From contig JAIUJO010000070.1 in assembly GCA_023846275.1 (NCBI GenBank), positions 694,501 through 758,500 of the forward strand: 64,000 bases of DNA, given 5' to 3'. Below are positions 28,336 to 41,040 of the stretch, in pieces. Source of the DNA: Vanilla planifolia. Its lineage: Eukaryota > Streptophyta > Magnoliopsida > Asparagales > Orchidaceae. The notes beneath the pieces are model-generated. The model was not told the origin of the DNA. It was given only the letters and a program-made list of their open reading frames with translations, and did not search any database. Position numbers and translations under genes: made by a program. Position 1 is the first letter of the stretch; each line of letters begins with the position of its first letter.

Positions 28336-31300
28336 GGATGGCATGGCCCTTATATGAAATGACAATTAACCACAAACAGTAGGTAGAATACTTTGTCATT
28401 GAGTATATTTTGGATGGGACATTGTAAGTGGGAGAGTATTACTATAGTCATGATCCATTGACATGCAACCATATGTCATAATAAATTTGTCCCCTGGAAA
28501 ACAAAGACATCAAGAAAGTTTCGAAACACCACTTGCTCACTTACTTGGCTTGCTTGGCTTGTTTCATTAAATCTTCTTATTATGATACTTATTGTGATAC
28601 CTTTTATGATACTTCATTGTTGCTTCATTAGATACTTCATGTGGTATATTGTGTGATACTATTTGATTCGCATTGCATGCCTTATAGACTTGCCAGTGTC
28701 TGAAGTTGAAATGCCTCACATTGCCCATCATAGAGGTTAAATAGTATAATCTAAGAATTATAGCACTTTTCCTTCTCTATAAACTATCATGATCGATAGA
28801 GATCAAACCATATGTCATAGTGCATTAGTCCCCATAAACACAAAGGTGTGACATAAGTTTCAAAAATTTTGCTCGCTTGCATGTATCAATTGTCAATGAG
28901 GTACCCATAGCAATTCATTGTGCATGGAGTGTTCTGTAAAAGTTTGTCTTGGGAATGAAATCAGAGCCACTCTGTTTGGATAATATCCCTATTCCATAAC
29001 TAAATTATCATAATATGTAATCAACAAGGGGAAATGTGTGGTGTGGTGTGTCCCACAATGAAGTTGAAGTTATATTTGTGTGTAACAAGTCTACGTGCAC
29101 TTTATGCAATTATAAGGGCATCCTGTACGTGTGGTTAGTGGGTATCACAAAGTGTAACCCTTCTTGAGGATTTTTCATGCTTTGGGTTACTAGCACTTGG
29201 ATAAGGTGATACACTATTAGAACACTTCAATTCTTCCTTTATGAAATTATCACAATATGCAATTTGTAGGGGGCAATATGTGGCAAAGTGTGACTTGTGA
29301 TGAAGTGGAGGTTGGATGGTGCAATATGCACTAGGGTTTGTCCTTGATGGATTATGACCCTAGCCACAAGTTATTATAGCTACAAGCATGGTTGCTGACT
29401 ATGCAATATGCCACTCCATGCATGCCTTATAATATGGTTTGTGAATGATTTATGGGGACCTAAACGTGCAACTCTTTTTGTGATATTTAACTATGGGTTA
29501 TTGTCACATGGATAAGATGATGGACAATTAGATGACTCTTATTCTTTTATGATGGAATTGTCATAATATGCAATCCATAATGGGTAATGTGAGGTGGTGT
29601 GGGTTGTAGTAATGTAGAAGTTTAATGGTGCAATATGCTTTAAGGTTTGTGCATGTTAAGTTACACCACTAATCACACTTAGTTGAGAACTACACATGCT
29701 ATTGGATCGTGTCCACTTTTAAAAGCTACTCCGCATGTGCCCAACATCATCCTATGGACATGACTAATGCTGGCCACAAAGTGTAATAGTTTTTTTTTTA
29801 TTTTTTGCGTTATGGATTGCTAGTGCTTAGATAAGGTGATGGCCTATTAAGATACTTTCCATCATTGTTGACAATATTTTCATAGCATTTAATCTACTAT
29901 AGGCAATGTGCAACTTAATGCTTCCAATAGCAAAGTGGTAATTAGATGGTGCATTATGCAATTGGTTTTGTGCAAGCTTTGTTGTAATGCAAGCTTCATG
30001 CCACTGAAGTTGTAAGTGTGGTATTGCACAGGCACATTGCAACACCAGTACAGTATAACTCACAAATGCGATAGCAAGTACGCACACTCCTTATTATATC
30101 CAATGCACATGTTTATTGGGGCGTACAAAGTGCAAATTCCATTAGGATGTTTTTTCTATGGACTACTGATGCATTGATAAGGTAATGTCCTATTAAAACA
30201 CTTGCCTTCATCATTAATGAAATTATCACAACATGCAATTTGCAAGTGTTAGTGTGAGGCATTATGTAGTCTATGATGAAGCAAACATTAGATGGTACAA
30301 TATACATTGGGGATTGTGTATGTTGTGGTTCATCCTTAATCATGTGTGATAGTCCATTGTTCACTTGCTTGTCTTGCAACATCCTGTGGATGTGACTTGT
30401 CGTGTAACACTTTTTGGGATTTCTAGCACAACAATGTATTGGCACATTTATAAGGTGATGCCTAATTGGGAGACCTATCATTGTGCATGTTCAATTTGTC
30501 ACTCTTTTTCTTCTATGTGGAGCACTATGAGGTGTAGTTTCGCTAATTTTGTAGTGAAAGTCTAGTGATGCCATGTGCTGTTAGCAATGTCTTTGTTATC
30601 CCTGCTCTTCTACTCTATGGTATGACACTTGAAAGAATCCTCATGGCCAATGTGTTGGAATTCTTCACATGCAACATTTGTTTCTTGAAACATGTGGCTC
30701 TTTCTATCCATTATCATTGCTTAAGATAATTGAAGCAAGAATGAGGTGTCTATCTAATGGAGACTTGACATGCTGTAATGCAAAATTTTCATACCTTTCT
30801 AAATTCTATGGGCTTTGTTTGGTGTGATTTTTGCTGATGTCATAGTGAAAGTTCTATGGTGCAAATTAAAATCGTCCATGTCTTGGTTAAGTGAGTTGTT
30901 GCCTTTGCATAGTATGGTCCATGGTGGCAAGCCTCACCCTCATTCCATGTCTACATATTCATGAAGCATGGTAGGGCTCTACAAACATGACTTGTTAGTT
31001 GAGTAATTGTAACTTTTTATAGTGATTAACATGGTGCTTCTTCGTGTTTTGCCCAGTTTTGAGCACGTAATGTGCTTGCTTTCTTGTCATGGGTCTTGGA
31101 GAAAGGATTTTATAGTTATAATAGTAGTGCTAAACATCCTTAATTTGGGAATTGTAATACCTTTTAGCTATTTTAATCATTGTTTAATTGGCGTAAGACA
31201 TAATGGATCATTTGTATTCCTAAGCCATTTTTCTAAGACTTGTTGTGTAACATGCCATATGAGTGTTAGCCAAGGCCTTCACCCATAACAAGACCCTTTG

Positions 31301-31824
31301 TGCTTCTTTTATAAATCTTTGAATGTCTTTAGGCTATTGATATTAGATTGGCATGAGATCATTTCTATAAAAGAGATGTTTTTATGATGCTACTTCTTAT
31401 AGCTTGGTAACTTGTTGATGTTGTCAATCATTATGTGTAGGGCTTTGTCATGTAGTCAAACCTTTCTATGAAGGAAGTTTTCTTGTTGCTCACTTTTCTA
31501 TCAGCTTTTAGGTTCTCATTTAATTATCTTGTTGATGCCACACTTCTTATGTGCAGGAAATATTGACAATTTTTTATGCTCTTGACAAGTGATCTTCCGT
31601 TGTCTCGTGTTGACATAGTCTTCAAAATCACTCATTCTTTTCTTCATTCTCTACCAAGGTGGGTTGTCATCAAAAAGTGCTATTATTGTGCATCAAATTT
31701 TAAAACTGGAGGGACAATATCCAAATATGGTCGCATTTACTCTTCCATTGTGGATTGTCACTAGACATGGCCAACATGTCAACTATGACATGAGGTTCTG
31801 CCTAGTGCTATATCTTTGTATTTC
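28336..31824 (+). repeat. Fossil rDNA intergenic spacer with ~320-bp subrepeats (left arm)
   Basis: This sequence lies exactly between the 25S 3' end and the 18S 5' end, so it is the intergenic spacer of an old rDNA unit, about 3.5 kb long. From 28,970 to 30,480 it holds subrepeats carrying a gataaggtgatg word, then a gaaattatcacaatatgcaa word, then a ggtgcaatatgc word. Starts lie near 28,979, 29,200, 29,511, 29,831, 30,176 and 30,450, mostly 270-345 bp apart. The part at 31,040-31,470 aligns with the minus strand at 42,620-42,210. I see no intact plant Pol I start site (TATATA(A/G)GGG type). Confidence 0.85.
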
Positions 31825-32985
31825 TACGTAGCTGATGTTTCTAGTAGTCATATGCTTGTCTCAAAGGTTAATCAATGTAAGTGTTGGTATGAACAATTTT
31901 AAACTATAAAATAGTGATGGACTCATTAAAATAGTTATAGGTTTTTGTAGGCACATGCTACTCAAGAATCCATAGTAATTCTAGAGCTAATTAGTACATC
32001 AAATCCTGACTTTATTAGGGGATCCATCTATTAAGTAGAATGTGGTTGTGGGTTTTAACCCATTTCCTTAACTTCTCTTGATAACTTATCGTATCACATA
32101 ATGCTTATTTAATGATGCATCATTGAAATTTCTGCCATATCAACTTTTCATGTTAGTATAGGGGCACACCATGGTTGTGATGGGTGATAGAGAATTAAGG
32201 TTTGATTTTGAAGAGGTAGTTTGAGAATGTCTACCACATCCAAGAATGGTATCAAGCATGCAAATTACTTAATCATATGAGGAGGTATTGATAATAGATA
32301 ACAATACCAGGTTCCATGAGTCAGGTAATTAGAATGAGTAAAATCTAAATCCCTTACTGATGATCCTTTGGAGGGAAAGCCTTCTTGTAGTAGCCACAAT
32401 AATTCTATCTCCAATAGCATATGTTTTTAAGTTGTTTTGGTTAAAAAGCTCTTAGTTGCACTATTGTTTGAGTTGATAGGTCCACCATTTTGTGTACACT
32501 ACCCACCTTAATCTTTTTGTGAATGATGTTGTTTGGATTTATCTTACTACATATAGACTGTAACATAATTACTTTGAAGAAATTTAGGTACTCAAAGAAT
32601 TCTCATGCTCTAGATATATTACCATGGGACAATAGCATAAGATTTTGGTCTTATTATGACATCCTTTGAAATCAAAGTAAAGATTAAGTTGAACAGTTTG
32701 GGCATACATATATCATAGTCAAAGTTAAAATTCTTAGATCTATGAAAGAAAAACCAATACAAAAATATTTTTCAAAGTTAGTTTCATTAATTAAGAGTTA
32801 GAGTTAAGGGCTTGAAGATGATTAGATACCATCCTAGTCTTAACCATAAATGATGCTACTAGGGATTACTTTTTATTTCTCTTTATACTGAATTAGCACT
32901 TTATGAGAAATCAAAGTCTTTGGGATCATTGATAATGTAATGATCAAATCCTACAATATACTAACTTTAAGGAGTTCAATCATAA
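31825..32985 (+). pseudogene. Fossil 18S rRNA, 5' two thirds (left arm)
   Basis: A decayed nuclear small-subunit rRNA gene. It opens with tacgtagctgatgtttctag where mature plant 18S has tacctggttgatcctgccag, so the start is the true 18S 5' end. In order follow tagtcatatgcttgtctcaa (31,844), tagtaattctagagctaat (31,973), a gcatcattgaaatttctgcc block (32,116), a tccaatagcatatgtttttaagttg-type block (32,410), the tatgaaagaa block (32,741), ttagataccatcctagtctt (32,822), atgagaaatcaaagtctttg (32,912) and a taaggagttcaatcataa block (32,966). The universal gccgcggtaattc core reads gccacaataattc near 32,393. The match stops near 32,985 at about position 1,150 of 18S, and the 3' third is absent. It is a pseudogene decayed largely toward A and T. 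Confidence 0.95.
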
Positions 32986-34150
32986 AATAAATAAAAGGGC
33001 AAAGTTAAAGATGCTTGGGAGGTGGATTACTTTGTCTTAAAGAAAATCATACAAAAATACATGGTGAGAACCTTATCTATTGAATTATGGCCTTCACACA
33101 TTATGAGGGATAGGAACTACTATTGGAATTATTATTTGTTATAGATAATATGTAATTAATTAATTATAGAAATGGCTATAATTGAATCTGATTCAATCAT
33201 TATTGGATGGACATTAGCAATGGCTATAACAGATCTACCTATATCATCCTATGTAGTAACACTAATTCTAGCATGCAAGTCATTATGTACAACTATAACA
33301 CAATAAAATTTAATACAACCCGTTGGAGGTGAAGTCTAATAAGTGATAACAAACAACCAATCAAGAGCATCGAAGATCCTATTGGACATGAACAGAGTGT
33401 GTTAGCAGGAAGCAACTATAAAACCATTGCTCCTTTGATGTGCAACAAAACTGAACAACTTTTTCTCTTATGGCTACAAATTATTGTTATGGTAAATGTG
33501 CATTAAAGTTAAAGAATCACATGTCATTACTTAAGAAGTCATAACCACCTACATATTCATAGACATCCAATTAAGGAACAAAGAAAAGAAGTGATCTCTT
33601 TAAAATTAATTCTACCAAGCATGAATCAATCATTTATGAAGTTACTGAACAAGAGTTCTTTCATGATATGGTACTCGTAACAATGATGTCTCATGTCTTC
33701 TTTAGTAATGCATCACTAAGGAAAAGGTTTAGACATCTCAATCCCTCTTGAATGAAGCAAATGCAACTAGGAAGCATATTTAATGCTAATCTTCAATGGA
33801 AAATGCTTACTTGATGTTGCACCTCCACTTTCCAAACTCGCAAATCCTCCTCCCTTGATCAATCATGGCTCTTATACATGTTGTGTATTGTCTTTGAGAC
33901 AAAAACCATATCCCTACTTTATTTAAAGCATAACACATTCATTTGATTTTATTTAATCGAAGGAGAACGTTGAAACTAAAATACTAAATAAAACACGAGT
34001 AACTTTCAAATCTTTTCATGATCCTACACCCCATGCTTCCTGATTAGCTCTATTACAAATGCTAGTTGCTCCACATCCATGTTAAAATAGGTTGTCTATG
34101 TAACAATTGGATGGATGCCAAGCAAAGTATGCAACAAAAAGGAAACAAAA
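32986..34150. other. Unassigned DNA between the 18S fossil and a LINE
   Basis: AT-rich, with no long open frame. I could not match it to the missing 3' third of 18S, to ITS, or to LINE protein in any frame. It may include the 3' end of the minus-strand LINE that follows. Confidence 0.5.
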
Positions 34151-35390
34151 TTGCTTGCAAAATCACCAAATCCATAATATAATGAAGCTTGGAATTACGA
34201 TGTAGGCTAAGTAATAAGTAAGAATAATAGTTAATATCGAGTTAATCATGGCATTTTTTCCCATCATTAATAGTGATTTGATCATCCATCTTGACACAGT
34301 TTTTGACGTGATTAACAACAAAAAAAAAATTTTCAAAATTTTTGTTGCAAACACTAATTTCTTAGATGTTTTAATTACATGTATGAAAATTTCAATAAGT
34401 CAACTTTTGACACTTCTACTCCATCCATTGCAAAATAACACTCTAAACTTGTTTAAATACATCACCTGAACTGAGTCATGCTCTTAATACTTTATAAAAT
34501 CCTCAATGCCCTTCACTTAAACATTAGTTTTAAGGGCATAAATTATGATGACATTAATATATAGAAGGTGTGTAATCATCTAAGAAGAAGGGCCAATAAT
34601 AAACCCATTCATGATAACATGATCATGTCGATACTAATAAGCCATAAGAGATACTTAGACATAGCAGTAAAGTGGTAGGGAGAGAAAGGACATCCTTATC
34701 TAAGGCCCCTAGTTGATTTGATTGATTATAAATAAATACCATTAAACATAATCTCAAATGTTTGTATAGCAATATAAGCCTTATTCCAACCACAAGAAAG
34801 CACAGCGATCCACAAATTCATAAGCATATCCAACACAAATTTCCAATTTTTTTTATAATAAGCATGGTTCATATTAATTTCATATTTATCAAACCTTCTA
34901 TAAAAGTACATAGGTGTAAAAAAGTTTTTATTTCTTATAACAAAAATGATTTATTAGATACAACATGGCCTAACAAAAAAGCGACTTGCTCATTAACAAT
35001 AATATCAGGAGTTTTACTACCTTCTATCTAATAATTAAAACATTGGTCACTACTTTGTAAATCTTAATGTAAAGGCTTATCGGCCCAAATTGCTCAAGTT
35101 ATAATGCTCCTTGATCTTTAGGAATGCCTATGGCTAGTATGGCTCTTCAAATTTTGCACATAATTTTATCTTCAAAGAATATTTTTGCTACTATAACAAT
35201 GTCCATCTATATGATCTTCTAATAACCATACATAAACTTGGTTGAGAATCCATCCATAATATGGAATTTAATTGTTTTGTAGTGCGAGAGATCTCTAATC
35301 AATATAATACATTGCATGGCGATCATTGGAACCACACTATAAATATCATCTAAACATCTTTTCCAACTAGGTGATCACCCCCTTTGGCAC
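34150..35390 (-). mobile_element. Decayed LINE reverse transcriptase, second element, minus strand
   Basis: Minus-strand translation in shifting frames gives the order of a plant LINE RT: DGFSTKF (near 35,250), LAIGIPKDQGAL and EQFGPISL (near 35,110), KSTRGLR plus PFSPYHFTAMSKYL (near 34,720-34,660), ITHLLY-like RT core (near 34,560), and WMIKSLLMMGKNAMINSIL ahead of LAYIVIPSF (34,290-34,190), the known end of the RT thumb. Many stops and shifts break it. It repeats the same domain already passed at 36,475-35,400, so it is a second insertion and not a continuation. The 5' part (endonuclease) is missing, as expected of a truncated copy. Where its 3' end lies is uncertain. Confidence 0.8.
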
Positions 35391-38300
35391 TACACAATGG
35401 CTCAAGCAGAAATTTGGAATAGTTGTGAACATAGAATAAATCATAACAATCTTGCTCACCAAGGAAAGTGGTCTAATTCTTCTTTTTGCAACCTATTTCT
35501 TTCACTCTTTTAATGGAAAAATTAAAATCTCCCTTGCTTAGCAAATTTACAAAATTGGGTATCCATAAATAATTGAGAATTTTTGCCTAGGTGATATGAA
35601 TTTTGCCAATCACCATCTTTCTTCTTTTACCTAACATACCCTTGCTAAAATAGACTCTAGATTTAGCAATATTTACCTTCTACCTAGAGTGCTTCCTGTA
35701 TTCCTCCATAATCTATCTCATATTTCTAGCAACAACACATATATTAGGTGCATATAATCTCACTTTATCAGGATAAAATACGTGTAAAATCCCAACTCTA
35801 CCATAGCTTCATATTTCCTCACCATCCAAGATAAAACTTTAGATGTAATAGTGAATTGATAATGTGACAGCACGCATTTTTTATCTCAAGCCTCTAGTGG
35901 CCTTAATCATTAGGAGTTTGGCCCCATTCAATAGCACCATAAACCTAAGAGATAAGATACAAACATTAATCTACTCAGACGATACTATTGGGAAGCCCAT
36001 GAACATCATCACGTCAATGAGAAACTACCATCTCACCTTATCACACGCTTGCTCCATACCCACCTTAATTGCCATAAGACCCTCTCTAGATGTTAAAGAT
36101 CCATCTAGGTTGCCATTTCTTGAGCAATAAAGATATTATCTAAGGTAAATCTAAACAATACAAATGCACCATGTTCATTTTCAATGAGTCATAGTAAGGA
36201 TTTATTCAACCTTGCCACAAAGATCTCTGTCAAAGCTTTATATATAATATTGCATAAGCTTATGGGCCAAAACTATTCCAGTCTATCTACACACCACACT
36301 TTTGGAATAAATACAACTAGAGCATCTTGGCAAGCTTTTGGCATCCGTCTATCATGAAAAAGTTGCAGTACAACTCTAACAATACCCTCTTGAGTAACAT
36401 CCCAATATCCACGTACAAAATCTGCTGTGACCCCCTCCATCCCTTGTGTCTTATTCTTCCTTATTGATGTCACAGCACTTATGATTTTTTTTCTCAGTAA
36501 CCTATATTATAAGCATTCCTTCCTGTTCCCTATCAATGCATATGTATGGTTGGTATTTCAATGGAGCATGGTAGATATCAGTATTACACCACTTCATCCA
36601 AAAATGGTTAGCCAAAAAATTTTTTACATTCTCTATAGAATTGACTACTTTCACTTTATCATCCTTTAAATATATTATATGCTTGTCCCTCTACCTAGAA
36701 GTTGTAGTAGCCTAGATTAACCCAGTGTTATAGTCCCCCAGTTGAGCCCATTTAACCTTTGTTCTTTGCCACCACCACCTCTCTTAAAGTGTAGTAGCAT
36801 ATAAAAAGAAGAAATAGGATGTCCAAGTTGGATGTGCTCCTGATCTTTTAGACCTATGTCAAACTACTTGAATTGTAGAACTTGAATTTCATTTCTTAGT
36901 TCATCATACCTATAATTAAGATTGCATCTTGATCTTACTCTAACTTTAAAAGAAAGTAAGGATCTACAAAATTTTGTAGAGAGCCTCTCCATAAGATAAC
37001 CTCCAGCAAATCTATTCCACACTTTCTATACAACACCCATAGTCTAGGAAAATTGAGCTAAACACTGTCAAATTGGTTCCTTCTTATAGTAACATCCCTG
37101 TTGTGTACACATCTCAATAAGCAAAAGGGGATGATCTAATTCCCAAATGAGAAATTTTAGTTGTAGGAAAAGATTGGATCTCTTGGAAATTCATGAATAC
37201 TATGTCAAGCCTCTATAATATTCTAGCACTTTCTTTTCGTTGCATAACGTATAACAATTATCAACATGTCCCAAGTCCAACAACTCTAGTTCTTGCATGA
37301 TCCTAGGAAATTCCTATTACCTCAGCATGTTCTTAAAGCTCTTTCCCCCTTTTTCTACTCCTGTAACATAACAACATTGAAAACCCTTACAACTAGCTAG
37401 GGTCCCCAACCTTTGGCCTCATCTCTCGGGATATCCCACACAACTCTCCACTTAGTAAGCTCCTTGGAAGCATGCATAACATAGTATTTTAGCACTCTTG
37501 CATCCCCCATCCTTATCTACCCTATAAGTACTTGCGACGAAAGGTTATTAACTTTTAGATCTATTTAGCTCTTCCAAAGAATCACTATACCTCAAGATAG
37601 TCCAGTAGAACATCATTGACTCTTAATCTTTACCAAGCAGCAAGTCTGCATCTTATCTACTAAACTTCTCTATCTTTTGTTTCAATAAGAGACATTATTA
37701 TGATATCATGTGTTCTTACAAATTTCTACACGTATCCCTGTGATTTCTTATCCCTTATCCCTTGAATATTCTATACAACAAACATTATCATTTGCGATGA
37801 TATGAAAGCTTTTCACTTGCAGCACCTTGACATAAATGAAGGTCAGCCTTGAATTCCAATAATTTCCTCTATTATTATAATATTTAAAAGGATTTTGCAT
37901 TACCTAGTAAATAGAACTCCTCCTAGCTAACCAAGGCCCATTCCTCTACTTTCCCTCTTCAATAGCATCTAGCATCCCCCACTAGTAGCACTAAGCATCC
38001 TAAGGTAATGGTAGAACTTCCCATTGTTGCACTCATCTAATTCCCCTCCTAAGCATTGCTTTTAAAAGGCTCTATCCATATAGTTCCATATATGTTACGT
38101 AGCATTACGTTGCCAGTAGTTATTATCATTGTAATGAGTTCACCATACCCTTTCAAATCATCCACCAAACTACAAAGAGTAGTAGCAACTTGTCTTGTCA
38201 CCTTGTGCTTCAACTTGTCTAGTCCCAATGCACACCTTCAGCACCTCTCCAATAGCAATTTATCACCCATCAAAACTCCTTCCTATAACACCCAAATCAT

Positions 38301-41040
38301 AAAATACTTAATATGCTACATAATACCTCTCTAACACCTCTCCAATAGTAGTTCAACTCACAGCAAAATGCCAACTTACATTAAGGATTTCATAATAACA
38401 ACAACTTGCCTCACATTTTTAGAAATCAACAAGAACCTAAAATTACCCTTGGCAACATATCTCTTAAGCGTCCACAAATTTTTACATGTCTTAAATTCTT
38501 GACACATCATACAATAGTTATCATGCCACAAAACACCTCTCTAAAATCTGCCCACCAGCACCATGTCACCCAACAAAATACCTACTTGTTCCACTTAGTT
38601 CTCATAGTAATTTTCTAACCACAATACACCTCTCCAGCATTTCTCTAACATCAACTTGTCACTCAACAAAAGGCCATCCTAAAGCACCAATTTCAAATCA
38701 TCATCATCTTGTTCCCCAATAATTATTTTCTAGTAGGTAGCTCATCTTGGATTCTAGCATATTTCTAAACATCTCCTTGATTTATTTTGTTCTTAGTCAT
38801 TATTACATGTAGAATTCAATGGTCTCTTTATACAACAATTAGCAAATCTCAAAGAAGCTCTTTAGCACTCTATCTCCTACATACAGTATCAAGTTCATAA
38901 CAACACACCATCTATACCAACAATTCTTCAACACCTAGCCATTATTTTCTTCTACTCACCTTCCTTTATATTCTAGTGACAACACTCTTTGTGAATCATT
39001 ATTATTATACTTAAGCTTAAAGCATCCTACAAGATAATCCCAAGCCACATTCTTGCTCCCACCTATTTTAGCAAAAGCATACTCCAGTATTTTGCAGATG
39101 ACACCAAATAGCACGATAAGAATAATGGATACATTCCATGCAACTGTTATTATACCTTACAACTCTATATGTTATCATCAAGTACATTCTATTTCAATTG
39201 CCACACCTTATGAACTCTAAGAGGAACCCCGCTCTCTTCTTTTAATTTAGTAAAAAACCATGTCTTGGACCTCTCCCATGTTTGCCTCTATCTTACTACC
39301 ATCTCTGCTTCCCAATGGTATCCTCTTCCCTTGATATCTCCTCAAGCTGGCACCTTTTGGTGTTTTGAGTCACCCAACTCATAGCCTTCTTTTCCAATGC
39401 ATCCTTTGGGGTGCACACTTACAAAAAAGGTTCCCTACCCCTTATATTAAAGTCACTTTTATTCCTACTTGTGAACCTACCAGTTCCACCATTATTTTCT
39501 ACACCATTGGCCTCCCTTGAGAATTTTGAATAGTTACAGTTTTGAGAAAGCTTTCTTTCATTGGCATTACAGCCCTCCTATTCTTTGGTCACACAAGCAT
39601 TCAAGGTCTTTGCCCTTTCCTTGCTCCTGAGTCTTCATCTTATTGAGCTCTTTGTTCTTGATGTTCCTAAATGCCTTGAGTTGTTTTATCAACTTCATCA
39701 TTCTTACTTGCTACATTCTCATCCAATTCTCCTATCAAATCAATATGTTTCTCATTAGTGGAGCATTACTCCATGTAATGGCTAACATGGCCACAAGTAA
39801 AGCACATTTCAGAAAGTCCCACATACTCAAAGGACTGGAAAGTTCTCCTTAATAGTCCACTGAGCCACATTCTTGGCTTCAAAGGCTTAGATATTTCCAT
39901 CCTTACATAGATCTTTGCATAAGATGATCATTTTAGATCAGTGATCTAGCCATAAAGGAACATTGGCACTCCAATGGCTTTTGTAATGTGTAGGATATTT
40001 TTTGTAACCTAGTACAATAATGAAAGCATAGGGAATTTAACCCACATCAGGGTGGTACATCACTATCATAACACTCAGCCTAAACTTAGAGGTCCATACT
40101 TCCAATCCCATAGTTTTCCCTACAACTTGCCAAGGTCTCCCAAGTCGCACTATATTTCTACCCTCAATTAAATCAAAATAAAAGACAAAAACTACCTGAT
40201 AAGAGTTAAGTTTTCTAAAATTTTTAAAATTCCTCCACTTACATTGCAGATGTTTTGCAATAATATATAATGGGTGGTTGCTACCATAAACTCTCCCCAC
40301 AAGATCAAACTAATCGAACTCTTTGTGTTTACTACATGTCGAATCTGACATAATGAGCTCATCTTGGAACACATAATCCACCATCTTTGCAGCAACACCT
40401 TTGACATCTACATACATATGATGGCCTTAAAATAGTGTCTATTTTTGCTATATTAGAACTTTTGTTAGCTATCAAAACATCCTTGAAGCTCACTTTACTA
40501 GATATTTCATATTTTCCCCCACCAACATACCGCAATTCTTACAGCACATCATCCATCCCTGATTTCTTTTTTCATTCAACTGTTAAAATGTGCTGAACAT
40601 TACAACTTTTTGGGCCTTCATTAAACTTACATTGGGTCGCTCAGTCCATGTCCTTATTCCACCCGACTACACCTTCTATACTCCCTAGCATTACTACTCC
40701 CACATTCATGGAATTCTTTCTATTTCAATTATTACTTATTATGCATTGTGGTTTGCCCACATTTCAAACCTTTCCGATGTAAGTGTTGACCTCATCCACC
40801 TCTCTAGTAGATTCCATGCCTATGGCAATCTCAATTAATGTAGAATCTATTAATATATCACTTTCATTCAACTCCACACCCAGCTCACCTTAAACTATAG
40901 AGACAACTAGCACGAGTTCTCCCATCACTAAACATACATTGTTGTTGCACTCATCCTCTAGCATTTCATTTTGCATTGGGAATACATATTCACAACTTTT
41001 CCTTTCTTGCTACGTTTTCTTAACTTACTGCCAGCCATCT
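35390..41040 (-). mobile_element. Decayed near-complete LINE (ORF1, endonuclease, RT), minus strand
   Basis: On the minus strand ORF1 starts near 41,038 with MAGSKLRKRSKKGK. A DUF4283-like core (GRPWQVVGKTMGLEVWTSKF, near 40,130) and a CCHC knuckle (CFTCGHVSHYME then Cys, near 39,810-39,770) follow. An apurinic endonuclease-like region covers about 37,800-37,100 (SLIETKDREV, GIVILWK, MQELELLDLGHVDNCYTLCN). The RT begins near 36,475 (TQGMEGVTADFVRGYWDVTQ, LVVFIPKVW) and continues with NEHGAFVLFRFTLDNIFIAQ, KVGMEQACDKVRW, LLNGAKLLMIKATRGLR and VNIAKSRVYFSKGMLG, ending with a TTFLGEQD motif near 35,450. The order and spacing are those of plant L1 elements. Many stops and frameshifts make it dead. 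The zf-RVT and RNase H parts were not found; the second LINE takes their place. Confidence 0.85.
36270..36475 (-). other. Longest surviving RT open frame of the minus-strand LINE
   Basis: A 66-codon open stretch encodes the 'K..G.(E)DG(V)TADF...YWD...' entry of the LINE RT, through a helix with VVLQLFHDRRMPKACQDALV, to FIPKV. In intact elements this precedes the FRPISLCN motif, which follows here just after a stop (FWPISLCN). It is a fragment and not an independent gene. Confidence 0.8.

Noticed and set aside
29827-30481. Minus-strand frames of 86 and 122 codons
   Set aside because: They fall in the IGS subrepeats and have no family match; chance frames in spacer.
32986-34150. The missing 3' third of 18S or ITS sequence
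   Set aside because: No block of the 18S 3' end (such as the tacacaccgcccgtcgc region) or 5.8S could be found on either strand.
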